A stretch of DNA of 64,000 nt from Rhizobium sp. LC145 (GTDB lineage: Bacteria > Pseudomonadota > Alphaproteobacteria > Rhizobiales > Rhizobiaceae): contig NZ_LBHV01000002.1 in NCBI RefSeq assembly GCF_001005825.1, forward strand, positions 434,001 to 498,000. Reading direction: 5' to 3'. The notes under the pieces are model-generated. The model worked only from the letters and a program-made list of their open reading frames with translations, was not told the origin of the DNA and made no database searches. The translations under genes were made by a program, and so were the position numbers. This document shows positions 30,600-40,100 of the stretch, piece by piece (within the stretch, counting starts at the first letter, position 1; the number at the start of each line of letters is the position of its first letter).

Positions 30600-30729
30600 A
30601 AAAAAACGCCGCTCGGAAACCGTGTCTCCAGGGATGGGAGGATCCCGGGACACGAAGACCTTGCGACGTCGATGTCTTTGTGGGCGCTTATGGCGCGCTC
30701 ATCCGCACCGATCGCCGTTGACCGGTGCG
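30600..30729 (-). promoter_or_regulatory. Structured nas leader with ANTAR-target hairpin (NasT-responsive attenuator)
   Basis: On the minus strand the predicted transcript starts at about 30729 with a 10-bp stem (30729-30720 with 30713-30704, one G-U pair) closed by the six-base loop AACGGC (30719-30714). ANTAR proteins bind pairs of hexaloop hairpins with A at loop position 1 and G at position 4, exactly as here. A weaker second candidate is GAC-AUCGAC-GUC near 30661-30672. Further on are a GUGUC/GACAC helix (30654-30621) and a seven-U run (30606-30600), parts of a possible terminator whose stem I cannot resolve by eye. With nasT next door this fits nitrate-dependent antitermination. Confidence 0.6.
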
Positions 30730-30739
30730 CAAGTTACCA

Positions 30740-30755
30740 TGCAAACTGCATGCCA
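30740..30755 (-). promoter_or_regulatory. Sigma-54 (RpoN) promoter for the nas operon
   Basis: On the minus strand the site reads TGGCATG-CAGT-TTGCA, one mismatch from the consensus TGGCACG-N4-TTGCA, with the required ten bases between the GG (-24) and GC (-12). Counting from the -12 base places transcription start at about 30729, the first base of the ANTAR-type hairpin. Sigma-54 with NtrC is the known nitrogen-control route for nas operons. The rest of the 350-bp gap (30558-30907) holds the leader just described and about 150 bp of AT-rich upstream DNA, with no gene. Confidence 0.75.
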
Positions 30756-30907
30756 GTTTTGGATCAGGCAGGTAAGCCTTTGTAAAAGAATGGAATTCTT
30801 AGGAATAATTCGGAGATTAATTTTTGGGCAGGCGAACTCGCCTGCAAATCATTTATGCTGATGCTTTTCTGGAGAGCCTGACTGATAGGCAGCCAGGGCT
30901 GGAAGTC

Positions 30908-32191
30908 TCAGACTTCGTCGCCGTTCGAGCCCACGCTGAAGCGGCTCCTGACAGCGAACCGGTCCACGTAACCGCCGATATCCGCAGGATCGAAAATGTG
31001 GCCATCCATGAAGCGGTCGCCCTCGCCATTCCCTTCCACGCGAATGTCTCCGCCCTCCGGCATATCTGCCTTGCCGAGCGCGGCGCGATAGAGATCGGGA
31101 CGATAGGCGCTCGCAGCAGCTTTGAGCCCTTCGTCAGTCAGACGGGCCTGGCCCCAACGGATCATCTGGCTGTAGATCCACAATGCCTGGCTGGGACGGG
31201 GATAATTTGCAAAGCCTTCGTGGAAGGTGAAGTAGCGATCTATGACGCGTCGGTTGCCTCGGTCATCGAGGCTGAATTGCCCGCCGAGCACCTGGCGGAT
31301 GATATCAACCGGGGCTGCGATGTAGCGGGGATCGGCCAAAGCTTCGGCCAGCGCATCGTGGTTTTCGGGCTGGTCGCACCAACGGGCGGCGGCGTCGAGC
31401 GCCACGATCAGGCGGGAGACGGTTTCGGGATGGCTTTCGGCCCATTCCGGACGCATGCCGATCACCTTCTCGGGCGCGGATGGCCAGATATCCTGCTTGG
31501 CCGCAACGATGCGGCCGACGCCACGCTCGGAGGCGACCATGTTCCACGGCGCCCCGACACAGAAGCCGTCGATCCCGCCCGCCGCAAGCGCGTCGGATGT
31601 CAGAGGCGGAGGGACCACGACCAGTTTGACATCCTTATCCGGATCAATGCCGCCGGCTGCCAGCCAATACCGGAACTCGTAGTTGTGGGAGGAGAAGGGA
31701 TAGGTCATGCCGAGCGTCGGCAGAGGCTCGGCACGCTCCTTCATCTGCCGCACGACAACTGCGAGAGCCTTGGCATTGTCGAGCGCGCTCGCCGTCTCGG
31801 AAAGACCGGCCGCATCGCGCATCCGTTCGAAGAGCCGCACGGAAAGGGTAATGGCGTTGCCGCCTCGCCCGAGAGCGAAGGGGGTGACCGTCGGGGAGGG
31901 GTTGGAGCCGAGGCCCAGCATCGAGGCAACCGGCATCGGCGAAAGCATATGGGCGATATCGAACTGCCGGAAGGCGAGGCGATCGCGCACATTGGCCCAG
32001 GAAACATCGCGCACGAGATCGAGCGTCAGCCCCTCTTTCTTCGCAAAGCTAAATTCCGCCGCCGCGATCAGCACCGATGCATCGACCAGCGGAATGAAGC
32101 CTGCCCGAAGGGTCTTCGGTCCTTCGCCGGCAATTCGGCGCGGAGTGGAAAGAGCGTCTCGGCTGCTGTCAATCTTGGTCATCATGCTCAT
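30908..32191 (-). CDS. nasS: Nitrate sensor NasS (cytoplasmic NrtA-like protein)
   Basis: A 427-residue relative of the nitrate-binding proteins NrtA/CmpA but without a signal peptide, the mark of NasS. Characteristic segments are LRAGFIPLVDASVLIAAAE, FDIAHMLSPMP, YPFSSHNYEFRYWLA (nitrate-site region) and GFCVGAPWNM. In Azotobacter, Paracoccus and Bradyrhizobium NasS binds NasT without nitrate and releases it when nitrate binds. The ATG at 32191 follows GAGGAAG. It lies 35 bp after nasT on the same strand. Confidence 0.88.
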   Translation of the reverse strand: MSMMTKIDSSRDALSTPRRIAGEGPKTLRAGFIPLVDASVLIAAAEFSFAKKEGLTLDLVRDVSWANVRDRLAFRQFDIAHMLSPMPVASMLGLGSNPSPTVTPFALGRGGNAITLSVRLFERMRDAAGLSETASALDNAKALAVVVRQMKERAEPLPTLGMTYPFSSHNYEFRYWLAAGGIDPDKDVKLVVVPPPLTSDALAAGGIDGFCVGAPWNMVASERGVGRIVAAKQDIWPSAPEKVIGMRPEWAESHPETVSRLIVALDAAARWCDQPENHDALAEALADPRYIAAPVDIIRQVLGGQFSLDDRGNRRVIDRYFTFHEGFANYPRPSQALWIYSQMIRWGQARLTDEGLKAAASAYRPDLYRAALGKADMPEGGDIRVEGNGEGDRFMDGHIFDPADIGGYVDRFAVRSRFSVGSNGDEV

Positions 32192-32226
32192 CCGACTTCC
32201 TCGGGGACATTAAGTCCGGGACTTTT

Positions 32227-32814
32227 TCACATCAAAAGCCCTGCCGCAGTCACGACGCTCTGGGCGATTTCCGCGATCTTCTTCTTCTCGTTCATGGCCG
32301 ATTGGCGAAGCAGCGCGAAGGCCTCTTCCTCCGAAAGACCTTTCATCTTCATGAGGATGCCCTTGGCCCGTTCGATGACCTTGCGCTCCTCGAGCGCCGA
32401 TTTCGCTTCTGCGAGTTCCCGCTGAAGCCGGCTGAAGGCGTTGAAGCGACTGACAGCCATGTCGAGGATCGGCTTGACGCGCTCCTTCTTCAGCCCGTCG
32501 ACGACATAGGCGGAGACCCCGGCCTCGACGGCGGCCTCGATCGAGGCGGTATCGGAGCGATCGACGAACATGGCGATCGGCCGGCTGACGGTGCGCGTGA
32601 GCTGAAACAGATGTTCCATCATGTCGCGGTTCGGGTTCTCGATATCGATGACGATCACGTCCGGCTTCAGCGTCTCGATGATCTTTGCAACCCCGTTCAC
32701 CTCATGGATGACGGTGACCTTGCCATGGCCAGCCTCGCGCAGCCCCTCCTCGATGATCGAGGCGCGGATCGCGTTTTCGTCTATCACGAGAATGGTCAGG
32801 TCAGGCGCCAGCAT
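32227..32814 (-). CDS. nasT: Transcription antiterminator NasT (ANTAR response-regulator-like)
   Basis: A 195-residue protein with a receiver-like N-terminal domain (about 1-125; Asp12, Asp57 in VIDIEN and VDGLKKERV) and a C-terminal three-helix ANTAR RNA-binding domain (about 132-190; ALEERKVIERAKGILMKMKGLSEEEAFALLR). When freed by NasS it binds leader RNA of nitrate genes and prevents termination. The likely target is the leader at 30600-30729. It is co-transcribed with nasS and begins 53 bp after the end of rhaK. Confidence 0.9.
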   Translation of the reverse strand: MLAPDLTILVIDENAIRASIIEEGLREAGHGKVTVIHEVNGVAKIIETLKPDVIVIDIENPNRDMMEHLFQLTRTVSRPIAMFVDRSDTASIEAAVEAGVSAYVVDGLKKERVKPILDMAVSRFNAFSRLQRELAEAKSALEERKVIERAKGILMKMKGLSEEEAFALLRQSAMNEKKKIAEIAQSVVTAAGLLM

Positions 32815-32866
32815 TGACTAGTGATGCCGCACTGCAGCAAGCTTGGCAAGCGATCTGCAAAGAAGA

Positions 32867-34249
32867 TTATTCGCGTGGGCGCTCCGCCCGCTTCCGCCAG
32901 GTCGCACGATAGCCGGACAGGTCCAGCGGCAAGGTCTCGGCTTTTGTTTGAGGTCGAACAGATTGCGGAGCGCCCGCCAGCATCGCCGCGCCCTGGCTCG
33001 TGCCTGTGGAACCGGAGATCGCGATAACCTCACGCTTGAGAAGGGCTCCGAGCGCCTGCAGATAGGCAGGATTTGCCGATAAGGGGCCTTCCACCAGGAT
33101 AGGCCCTCTTGCGCCGATAAGGTCCAGGCAGGTTTCCGTCATCAGAGCGAGATAAAGACAGGCCGCCGCCCAGCGCTCATCGGCGGTTGCGTTCTCTTCA
33201 TTCACCCATTCGAAGCGGCGTCCAGGGAAGGGCCCTGCGCCCGGCGCGATGTTCGGCAGCAGTATGAGGCCTTTTTGAACGACGTGCGGCATGGCGCAAA
33301 GCGCAGCCTGGGGAGAAAGCTTTCCAAGCTCGGCGGTCAGCAGCTCGAACTCGCGGCCGCCCATAAAACGGGACGAGGGGACAGCACGGCCATAGGCATC
33401 GACATTGGCCAGCGTGTCGCGCTTGGGATCGAGGTGGTCGAGATCGCCGCCGACGGCGAAGCTGATGACCCAGGTGCCGGTCGAGACAACGGCGAAAGGC
33501 GCCTCCCGGACCATGAGGTGCGGCAGCAGCGAGGCGTTGGAATCGTGAATGCCGCAGAAAACCGGGATCGGCTTTGGAAGCCCCAAGCTTTCGGTGATTT
33601 CCTGCCGAACCGGCCCGAGCGCATCGAAGGCCGAACGCACCGGCGCCATGAGATCCCCGATGCCTAGCCCGTCGACCAAAGAGGAATAGCGGCCATGCCG
33701 AGGGTCCCAGAGGTCCGTGTGGCAGCCGAGTGACGTGCCTTCGTTCGCCGCTACGCCCGTCAACCGCCATGCCCAATATTGCGGATAGGTCATGATGGTT
33801 CGAACTCGGGCGAACGCATCTGGAAATGCAGTCTTCTGATAATGGAGCTGCGCGCCCGCGTTTAACCCGCCGGAGAGGGCGGGGGAGAAGGTTTCGGAAA
33901 AAGGCGGGCGGATCGCCCGGTAGGCCTCCTGAATTTCCCGCGGGTACTGGTGCTCATAATCGAGCACGGGCAGAGCCAGCTTTCCGCCGGCATCGAGCAG
34001 AGCCATGGATGCACCGTGCGTGGTGATCGATATGGCGTCGAAGCCAGGCTCCTTGGCGAAGGCATTCAGCGCTTCCAGGGTGAAGGCCCACAAGGCTTCT
34101 ATATCGTAATGCGGGTAGGGTGGGCCGGGCAGGACCCGGTTCGGCGTTCGTTTCTCGCCGATCTCCTCGCCTGTCGCACAATCGAGCACGACGACTTTGG
34201 CATTGGTCTTGCCGATATCGAGGACGGCGATCTTTGCAGGCTCGCTCAT
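32867..34249 (-). CDS. rhaK: Sugar kinase RhaK (FGGY family)
   Basis: A 460-residue FGGY-type kinase with the phosphate-1 motif [22 protein letters not shown] in the middle and [11 protein letters not shown] toward the C-terminal ATP site. In R. leguminosarum RhaK phosphorylates the rhamnose-pathway sugar and is also reported to be needed for function of the adjacent ABC importer. It differs clearly from enteric RhaB. The start overlaps the rhaU stop (ATGA), and it ends the rhaSTPQUK operon. Confidence 0.88.
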   Translation of the reverse strand: MSEPAKIAVLDIGKTNAKVVVLDCATGEEIGEKRTPNRVLPGPPYPHYDIEALWAFTLEALNAFAKEPGFDAISITTHGASMALLDAGGKLALPVLDYEHQYPREIQEAYRAIRPPFSETFSPALSGGLNAGAQLHYQKTAFPDAFARVRTIMTYPQYWAWRLTGVAANEGTSLGCHTDLWDPRHGRYSSLVDGLGIGDLMAPVRSAFDALGPVRQEITESLGLPKPIPVFCGIHDSNASLLPHLMVREAPFAVVSTGTWVISFAVGGDLDHLDPKRDTLANVDAYGRAVPSSRFMGGREFELLTAELGKLSPQAALCAMPHVVQKGLILLPNIAPGAGPFPGRRFEWVNEENATADERWAAACLYLALMTETCLDLIGARGPILVEGPLSANPAYLQALGALLKREVIAISGSTGTSQGAAMLAGAPQSVRPQTKAETLPLDLSGYRATWRKRAERPRE

Positions 34250-34566
34250 GGCAGATGAAAGACCGTCACGAGATCGGTCGCGACCGGCGAATTATCCGGA
34301 TTTGTTTCCATGATGTCGGCCATATGCGCCCACCATTTCTTCATGACGGGATGGTCGGGAAGCTTCGCCATGGTGTGATTTTGCGGGCGCGTCAGCACAC
34401 CGAACAGGATATTGGTCTCTCGATCCAGATGGATCGAGTAGTCGCTGAAGCCGGCCTCATGAAGCAGGGCGACCAGCTCCGGCCAGATCTCATCATGCCG
34501 TTTCCTGTATTCGGCCTCCATGCCGGGATTGAGCTTCATCTTGAAGGCATGTCTTTCGAGCGTCAT
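34246..34566 (-). CDS. rhaU: L-rhamnose mutarotase
   Basis: A 106-residue protein that interconverts the alpha and beta anomers of L-rhamnose. The length and the sequence [39 protein letters not shown] and [10 protein letters not shown] are those of the RhaM/RhaU dimeric alpha-beta barrel family. The ATG at 34566 overlaps the rhaQ stop and its own stop overlaps the rhaK start, four bases each. The open frame extends upstream inside rhaQ but that part is not coding for this protein. Confidence 0.93.
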   Translation of the reverse strand: MTLERHAFKMKLNPGMEAEYRKRHDEIWPELVALLHEAGFSDYSIHLDRETNILFGVLTRPQNHTMAKLPDHPVMKKWWAHMADIMETNPDNSPVATDLVTVFHLP

Positions 34567-35564
34567 CGGCTCATTTCCTTGATGCGGCGGGCGACGATCG
34601 GGATCGCTATGGTGGTGATGAGAAGCAGGCCGACGAAGATGGACATGACGATGCCCGGCACGTTCAGAAGGCCGAGCCCGAAGGTGACGAGCCCCATGAC
34701 GAAAGCCGCGATGACGACGCCGGCGATAGTGCCTGACCCACCAAGGATCGAGACCCCGCCGAGCACGACCATGGTAACGATCTCGAGCTCCCAGCCCTGG
34801 GCGATCGAAGGCCGTGTCGAGCCCAGCCGGGAGGTGAGGCAAACGGAGGCGATACCCGCCATCAGTCCCGTCAGCAGGAAAAGGATGAATTTCACCCTCT
34901 CGACCGAAATGCCGGAGAAACGCGCGGCGAACTCGTTATTGCCGATGACATAGATCTGGCGGCCGAAATTCGTCGCATGCAGCAGGATGGCGAAGACGAT
35001 CGCCAGTAGGATGAAGAGAACGAATTCGAAGGAAAAGACCCAGAAGACGTAGCCCTGGCCGAAATAGGCGAAGCTGTCAGGATAGTTCCCATAGGCCTTG
35101 TCGCCGAGCACGATATAGGAAATGCCCCGGAAGAGGCTCATCGTACCGATCGTCACGACGATCGAGGGTAGCCTCAGAACCGAAACCAGGAAACCGTTGA
35201 ACGCACCGCAGGCGAGCCCGACCCCGAGGCCGATAGCCACCAGTCCCGGCGTGCCGATGCCGGCCTGTGCGGCCGCTCCCATGGCGGTCGAGGCCAGCGC
35301 GATGATTGCAGCGACCGACAGGTCGATCTCTCCGGCAATGACGAGCAGGGCCATGGCAAAGGCGATCATTGCCTTTTCGGTGAAATTGAACGTGGCGTCC
35401 GAAAGGTTCCAGGCGTTCAGGAAGTATGGCGACGCGAACGAATTGAAGACGAAGATCGCGACCGCGACCCCGAGAAGCAGGACCTCCCAGCTCGACAGCA
35501 GCCGTGACGTCCGGGTTCCAAGCCGATCGGGGATCACCCGTTTTGAGTTGGCGGTTTCACTCAT
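34563..35564 (-). CDS. rhaQ: Rhamnose ABC transporter permease RhaQ
   Basis: A 333-residue RbsC-family permease with about ten membrane helices. The EAA-like segment is near [18 protein letters not shown], preceded by [20 protein letters not shown]. The ATG at 35564 overlaps the rhaP stop (ATGA). With RhaP it forms the channel of the CUT2-type rhamnose importer described in R. leguminosarum. Confidence 0.92.
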   Translation of the reverse strand: MSETANSKRVIPDRLGTRTSRLLSSWEVLLLGVAVAIFVFNSFASPYFLNAWNLSDATFNFTEKAMIAFAMALLVIAGEIDLSVAAIIALASTAMGAAAQAGIGTPGLVAIGLGVGLACGAFNGFLVSVLRLPSIVVTIGTMSLFRGISYIVLGDKAYGNYPDSFAYFGQGYVFWVFSFEFVLFILLAIVFAILLHATNFGRQIYVIGNNEFAARFSGISVERVKFILFLLTGLMAGIASVCLTSRLGSTRPSIAQGWELEIVTMVVLGGVSILGGSGTIAGVVIAAFVMGLVTFGLGLLNVPGIVMSIFVGLLLITTIAIPIVARRIKEMSR

Positions 35565-36550
35565 GCGGAGGCCTCCGGAGCAGCCCGATCCCGCAGGATG
35601 ATGCGGCCAGCCTTGCGTTCGGCCCGGGCGTTGAAGACGACGGCGAGCACAATGACGATGCCGGAAATCGCCAGCTGGGCGAAAGGCGAAATGCCGATCA
35701 CGGGCAGCGCATTCTTGATGACGCCGAGGAAGAGAGCGCCGAGCACGGCACCGGCGACCGAGCCGATCCCGCCGGCAATCGAGATGCCGCCGATGACACA
35801 TGCCGCGACGGTATCAAGTTCGAAACCGACAGCGATATCGACATAGGCCACAGCATAACGCGATACCCAGAGATAGCCGCAAAGGCCGGCAAGCGCGCCG
35901 GAAAGCACGAAGGCGATGAAGCGCGTCCAGCCGATATCGATGCCCGCATAGACGGCGGCGGTCGGATTGCCGCCGGAAGCGTAAGCCGCGCGGCCGAAGG
36001 GCAGGCGGGTCAGCACGAACCAGGCGCCAAGCACGATAGCGATGGCGATCCAGGAAAGCACCGGCAGACCAAGAAGCTGCGTGCGGGGGATATTGAGAAA
36101 CTGTGCCGTCATCTGGTGGGCGTTCACCCAGCCGCCGCCCGAAAGGACAAAGGCCATGCCGCGATAGATGGTGAGCGTACCGAGCGTGACGACGATCGGC
36201 GGTATCTGCAAGGCCCAGACGAGGAAGCCGTTGATGGCACCGAGAAAGGCGCCGATACCGATCGCCATGACGATCAGGGCTGCCAGCGGCGGGTCTGGAT
36301 AGGGGGCGTTCGTCAGGGCAACCGCCATGCCGGTGAAGGCGAGGTTGGCGGCAACCGACAGATCGATCGACTTGGTCAGAATGACAGTCATCTGGCCGAG
36401 CGCCAAGATGATCAGGATCGATGTGTCGTTGAAGATATTGGCAAGATTACCGGGTGCGGCAAAGCCCTGTGCGCGGGTGGAAAAGCCGATCACCATCAAG
36501 CCTATGATGACGATGAGCAAAAGTTCACGGTTCTTCAGAAGATTGGTCAT
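35561..36550 (-). CDS. rhaP: Rhamnose ABC transporter permease RhaP
   Basis: A 329-residue RbsC-family permease partner of RhaQ, with the conserved docking stretch VIGGISIAGGIGSVAGAVLG and NPTAAVYAGIDIGWTRFIAF before it. The ATG at 36550 has GAGGAAAG upstream; it follows rhaT by nine bases. Confidence 0.92.
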   Translation of the reverse strand: MTNLLKNRELLLIVIIGLMVIGFSTRAQGFAAPGNLANIFNDTSILIILALGQMTVILTKSIDLSVAANLAFTGMAVALTNAPYPDPPLAALIVMAIGIGAFLGAINGFLVWALQIPPIVVTLGTLTIYRGMAFVLSGGGWVNAHQMTAQFLNIPRTQLLGLPVLSWIAIAIVLGAWFVLTRLPFGRAAYASGGNPTAAVYAGIDIGWTRFIAFVLSGALAGLCGYLWVSRYAVAYVDIAVGFELDTVAACVIGGISIAGGIGSVAGAVLGALFLGVIKNALPVIGISPFAQLAISGIVIVLAVVFNARAERKAGRIILRDRAAPEASA

Positions 36551-36559
36551 CGGCTTTCC

Positions 36560-38107
36560 TCACGCATTACCGGTCGCCGCGCGCACCAGCACCTCGGCGT
36601 TCAGGCGCTCGCGATCGAAGATGCCGGCTGCAAGCCCCTCGCGCATCACCATCACGCGATCCGACATGCCGAGGATTTCCGGCAATTCCGACGAGACCAT
36701 GATGATCGAGAGGCCCTCGGCGGCCAGTTCGCTGATGAAACCGTGGACCGCTGCCTTGGAGCCGATATCGATGCCCTTGGTCGGCTCGTCGAGAATGATC
36801 ACCTTCGGCTGTGTCGCCAGCCATTTGCCGATCACCACCTTCTGCTGATTGCCGCCGGAAAGCGTGCCGACCGGCACGGAGAGCGCCGCCGCGCGCAGGT
36901 CAAGCCGCTCAGCATATTTGCGGGCGAGCGCCAGTTCGTTTGCGGCCTTGAGAAAACCCGATCGCGAGGTGCGCGAAAGCGAAGGCAGCGACATGTTCTG
37001 GAAGATAGGCATAGGCAGCGCCAGGCCGTGGCGACCGCGCTCTTCCGGCACATAGACGATGCCGGCGCGTATGGCGTCGCTCGACGAGCGGATGTCGAGG
37101 GGTGTTCCCTCCAGCGTCAGCCGGCCGGATGAAGGGCGTGTGATTCCGAAAAGGGCCTGGCAGAGCTCGGATCGTCCGGCCCCGATCAGACCATAAACGC
37201 CGAGGATTTCACCACGCCTGAGTTCGAAGGAGATGTCGCGGAATTCGGTCGGATGGCTGTAGCTTTCGACGGCAAGCACCGGCGCGCCGATTTCCACCTT
37301 TACCTTCGGGAAGACGTCCTTGACGTCCCGTCCGACCATCAGCCGCACGATCTCGTCCTGTGCGGTCTCCTTCAATCTGCCGTTCCCGACAGCGCGACCA
37401 TCGCGGAAGACTACGAAATTTTCGGCGATCTCGTAGACCTCGTCGAACTTATGGCTGATGAAGAGGATGGCTTTGCCCTGCCGCTTGAGATTATTGACGA
37501 TGCGGAAAAGGTCATCGATCTCCTTGCGGGAAAGTGCCGCCGTCGGCTCATCCATGATGACGATGCGGGCGTCCACGGAAAGCGCGCGAGCGATAGCCAC
37601 CAGATGCCGCTGGGCGATCGAGAGATCCTTCAAACGGATCGTGGGATCAATCTCGCTTTCCAGGGCTCGCAGGAGCTCGCCTGCCCTTAAATTGATCTGC
37701 CGCCAGTCGATCGTGCCGAAACGGGTTCGCGGCGCATGGCCGAGGAAGATGTTCTCGCCGACGGAGAGTTCGTCGAAGAGCACGGTCTCCTGATGGATGG
37801 CCGTCACCCCTGCATCGATGGCGGCCTGTGCGCCATGGAAGGCAATGGGCTCGCCGTCGATCAGGATTTCTCCCTCGTTGGGGCGATAGATGCCGGTCAG
37901 GATTTTCACCAATGTCGACTTGCCGGCACCGTTTTCCCCGATCAGCGCGGTGACCTGGCCGGGATAGAGTTTGATGCTGACGCCATCAAGCGCCTTTACG
38001 CCCGGAAAAATCTGCGAGATGCCGCGCATTTCCAGGATCGGCGCAGCTTCGGTCGCTGGTGCCTGTGCGACAGGCCTCTGGTCGGTCATGGATGCTACAG
38101 CGCTCAT
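36560..38107 (-). CDS. rhaT: Rhamnose ABC transporter ATP-binding protein RhaT
   Basis: A 515-residue RbsA-type ATPase with two fused domains. The N-terminal one has Walker A GENGAGKST and Walker B VIMDEPTAAL; the C-terminal one has a degenerate P-loop (GLIGAGRSE) but an intact signature LSGGNQQKV and Walker B ILDEPTKGID, the usual CUT2 pattern. The ATG at 38107 is favoured (AGGTGA eight bases upstream) over an in-frame GTG at 38119. The gene is not the rhamnose-proton symporter that carries the same symbol in E. coli. Confidence 0.92.
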   Translation of the reverse strand: MSAVASMTDQRPVAQAPATEAAPILEMRGISQIFPGVKALDGVSIKLYPGQVTALIGENGAGKSTLVKILTGIYRPNEGEILIDGEPIAFHGAQAAIDAGVTAIHQETVLFDELSVGENIFLGHAPRTRFGTIDWRQINLRAGELLRALESEIDPTIRLKDLSIAQRHLVAIARALSVDARIVIMDEPTAALSRKEIDDLFRIVNNLKRQGKAILFISHKFDEVYEIAENFVVFRDGRAVGNGRLKETAQDEIVRLMVGRDVKDVFPKVKVEIGAPVLAVESYSHPTEFRDISFELRRGEILGVYGLIGAGRSELCQALFGITRPSSGRLTLEGTPLDIRSSSDAIRAGIVYVPEERGRHGLALPMPIFQNMSLPSLSRTSRSGFLKAANELALARKYAERLDLRAAALSVPVGTLSGGNQQKVVIGKWLATQPKVIILDEPTKGIDIGSKAAVHGFISELAAEGLSIIMVSSELPEILGMSDRVMVMREGLAAGIFDRERLNAEVLVRAATGNA

Positions 38108-38124
38108 TATCCGTTTCACCTAAA

Positions 38125-38185
38125 GCCCCTCATCTGCCTGCCGGCACCTTCTCCCCGTACGCGGGGAGAAGGCTAGGGTGAGGGC
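38125..38185. repeat. Intergenic palindromic repeat of the rhizobial RIME type
   Basis: An interrupted palindrome between rhaS and rhaT built around CCTTCTCCCCG and CGGGGAGAAGG (38148-38172), inside outer arms GCCCCTCA/TGAGGGC. This CTTCTCCCCG-type core is the widely repeated mosaic element of rhizobial intergenic DNA. Only one copy was recognised here. Its position right after the binding-protein gene suggests a role in stabilising the rhaS end of the mRNA or lowering read-through to rhaT. Confidence 0.7.
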
Positions 38186-38198
38186 AAATGCCAACGCC

Positions 38199-39194
38199 TC
38201 AGAAGATCTTCGAGAACTCGTCGATGTTCGAGGCGTTGTAGACGAAGGGGTCGGCCATCGCGGCCTCGCCATTGTCGCCGACCTTGATCTTGCCCATGCG
38301 GCCCGCTTCGATTTCCGAACCGGGTGCGCCGTCCGTATCACCCTTGACGATGTGGTAGGCGATCTGGGTTGCGGAATAGCCGAGGTCGATCGGGTTCCAG
38401 ATCGCGAACTCCTTCGTGGCGCCCGACTTGATGGCGCCAGCCATCTCGGAGGGCAGGCCAAGACCGGTGACATAAACCTGGCCGATCTTGCCGGCATCCT
38501 TGACCGCCTGAGAGGCGGCCAGCACGCCGACCGTCGTCGGGGCGACGATGACCTTCACGTTCGGCTGAGAGGTCAGGAGACCCTGGGCTTCGCGATAGCT
38601 CTTGTCCGCCAGGTCGTCTCCATAGACGGTGGTAGCGAGGTTAAGTCCGGGGAAATCCTTCAGCTGCTTCTTCATCTCCTCGATCCAGGTGTTCTGGTTG
38701 GTCGATGTGGTGGTGGCGGAGAGGATCGCGAAATCGCCCTTGCCGCCTTCCAGATGATTGGCCGCGAGCTGCAGGCACATCTTGCCGATCAGCTCGTTGG
38801 ACGAGGGGTTCAGGTGCATGATGCGGCCTTCAGCCGCCACGCCGCTATCCCACGAGATCACCTTGATGCCTCGCTGCGCCGCCTTTTTCAGCGCCGGCAC
38901 GACCGCATCGGGGTCATTCGCGGAAATGGCGATCGCATCCACGCCCTGGGCGATCAGCGAATTGATCACCTCGATCTGGCCTTCGGCGGTCGTGGTCGTC
39001 GGTCCGGTATAGATGATCTCGACGCCGCCAAGTTCCTTGGCGGCTTCCTGCGCGCCCTTGTTGGCGGCTTCGAAGAAGCCGTTGCCGAGCGATTTGACGA
39101 CAAGCGCGATCTTCATGTCGGCGGCGCTTGCCGCCGTGCTCATGGTGGCGAAGGCAAGCGCCACGCCGAGAGCGAGTTTCCTTGCAAGTTTCAT
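38199..39194 (-). CDS. rhaS: Rhamnose ABC transporter substrate-binding protein RhaS
   Basis: A 331-residue periplasmic binding protein of the ribose/LacI-like type (Peripla_BP_4). The ATG at 39194 has GGGAGGA six bases upstream and starts a signal peptide ending ASA-A (about residue 24). Sugar-site features are SLGNGFFEAA, ISANDPDAV, SWDSGV and GLGLPSEM. It is the first transporter gene downstream of rhaR. In enterics rhaS names an AraC regulator; here the rhizobial usage applies. Confidence 0.93.
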   Translation of the reverse strand: MKLARKLALGVALAFATMSTAASAADMKIALVVKSLGNGFFEAANKGAQEAAKELGGVEIIYTGPTTTTAEGQIEVINSLIAQGVDAIAISANDPDAVVPALKKAAQRGIKVISWDSGVAAEGRIMHLNPSSNELIGKMCLQLAANHLEGGKGDFAILSATTTSTNQNTWIEEMKKQLKDFPGLNLATTVYGDDLADKSYREAQGLLTSQPNVKVIVAPTTVGVLAASQAVKDAGKIGQVYVTGLGLPSEMAGAIKSGATKEFAIWNPIDLGYSATQIAYHIVKGDTDGAPGSEIEAGRMGKIKVGDNGEAAMADPFVYNASNIDEFSKIF

Positions 39195-39241
39195 TTCCAG
39201 TCCTCCCAGTTTAAGATTTAAGTCCCCTCCCATCGGATGGC

Positions 39242-40057
39242 TCACGCCGCCGACGGGGAATCCTCCTTTGCGGCGGAAGCATCGACTGCACCGGCAACGA
39301 TCAGCCTGATGCCCGCGTCCTCGATCATGCGCACGGCTTCGTCCGAAACGCCTTCATCGGTGATGATGGTGGTGACCCGCTCCAGCGGGCAGAGAATGAG
39401 GCTGGATCGGCGGCTGAACTTGCTCGAATCCACCATGACGATCAGCTCTTCGGCCTGGTGCATCAGCTTTTGCTCGCTCTGGATCACCAGCGCATCGGCC
39501 TCCATGATGCCGAGGGGTCCGACGCCTTGTGCCCCGATGAACATGCGCCGCGCATAGAAATTGCGGATCGCATCGTTGTCGAACGGCGAAAGGATCAGGC
39601 TCTGCTCGCGATAGATCGCGCCGCCAGGCACGGAAACGGTGCTTTTCGAGTGTTTGACCAGATGCTCGGCGATCGCGAAGGAATTGGTCATCACCTGCAG
39701 CCGCCGCGCCGACATATAATGCACCATCTGGAAGGTCGTCGTGCCACCATTGATGATGACGGAGTCACCTTCCTCGCAAAGCTCGACGGCCGCACGCGCG
39801 ATTGCGCGCTTCTTGTCGATATTGACCGATTCGGAAACACGGAAAGGGCGGGCGGCGAGATTGCCGAGTTGCGGGGGATGAACCGCTTCGGCGCCGCCGC
39901 GCACGCGCCGGAGCTTGCCCTGCACATGCAGCGAAGCGATGTCTCGCCGGATCGTCGCCTCGGAAGCATCGGTCAGCTCGGCGATATCCTGCACGGTGAT
40001 CACCGGCTTTTCCTGGATAGCGCTCAAGATGATGCGATGACGTTCACGTTCGTGCAT
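39242..40057 (-). CDS. rhaR: Rhamnose locus repressor RhaR, DeoR family
   Basis: A 271-residue DeoR-type repressor: N-terminal helix-turn-helix (about 6-58; VTVQDIAELTDASEATIRRDIASL) and a C-terminal sugar-phosphate isomerase-like sensor domain (INGGTTTFQMVHY; effector probably a phosphorylated pathway sugar). The ATG at 40057 follows an AGGAGG site by six bases. It heads the transporter operon and is divergent from rhaD, with a long inverted repeat between them. Confidence 0.92.
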   Translation of the reverse strand: MHERERHRIILSAIQEKPVITVQDIAELTDASEATIRRDIASLHVQGKLRRVRGGAEAVHPPQLGNLAARPFRVSESVNIDKKRAIARAAVELCEEGDSVIINGGTTTFQMVHYMSARRLQVMTNSFAIAEHLVKHSKSTVSVPGGAIYREQSLILSPFDNDAIRNFYARRMFIGAQGVGPLGIMEADALVIQSEQKLMHQAEELIVMVDSSKFSRRSSLILCPLERVTTIITDEGVSDEAVRMIEDAGIRLIVAGAVDASAAKEDSPSAA

Positions 40058-40100
40058 GGGGCTCCTCCTGATGCTCAACTATCGCTGGAAAACTTATGTT

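Noticed and set aside
27105..30785. A 1226-codon open frame on the plus strand
   Set aside because: It is antisense to nirB and narK, whose motifs are unmistakable; high GC leaves the opposite strand open. Its His/Asp/Gly-rich composition is typical of such shadows.
35565..35801. Upstream extension of the rhaQ frame
   Set aside because: It runs antiparallel to nothing new but lies inside rhaP in another frame; the ATG at 35564 gives the normal permease start with ATGA coupling.
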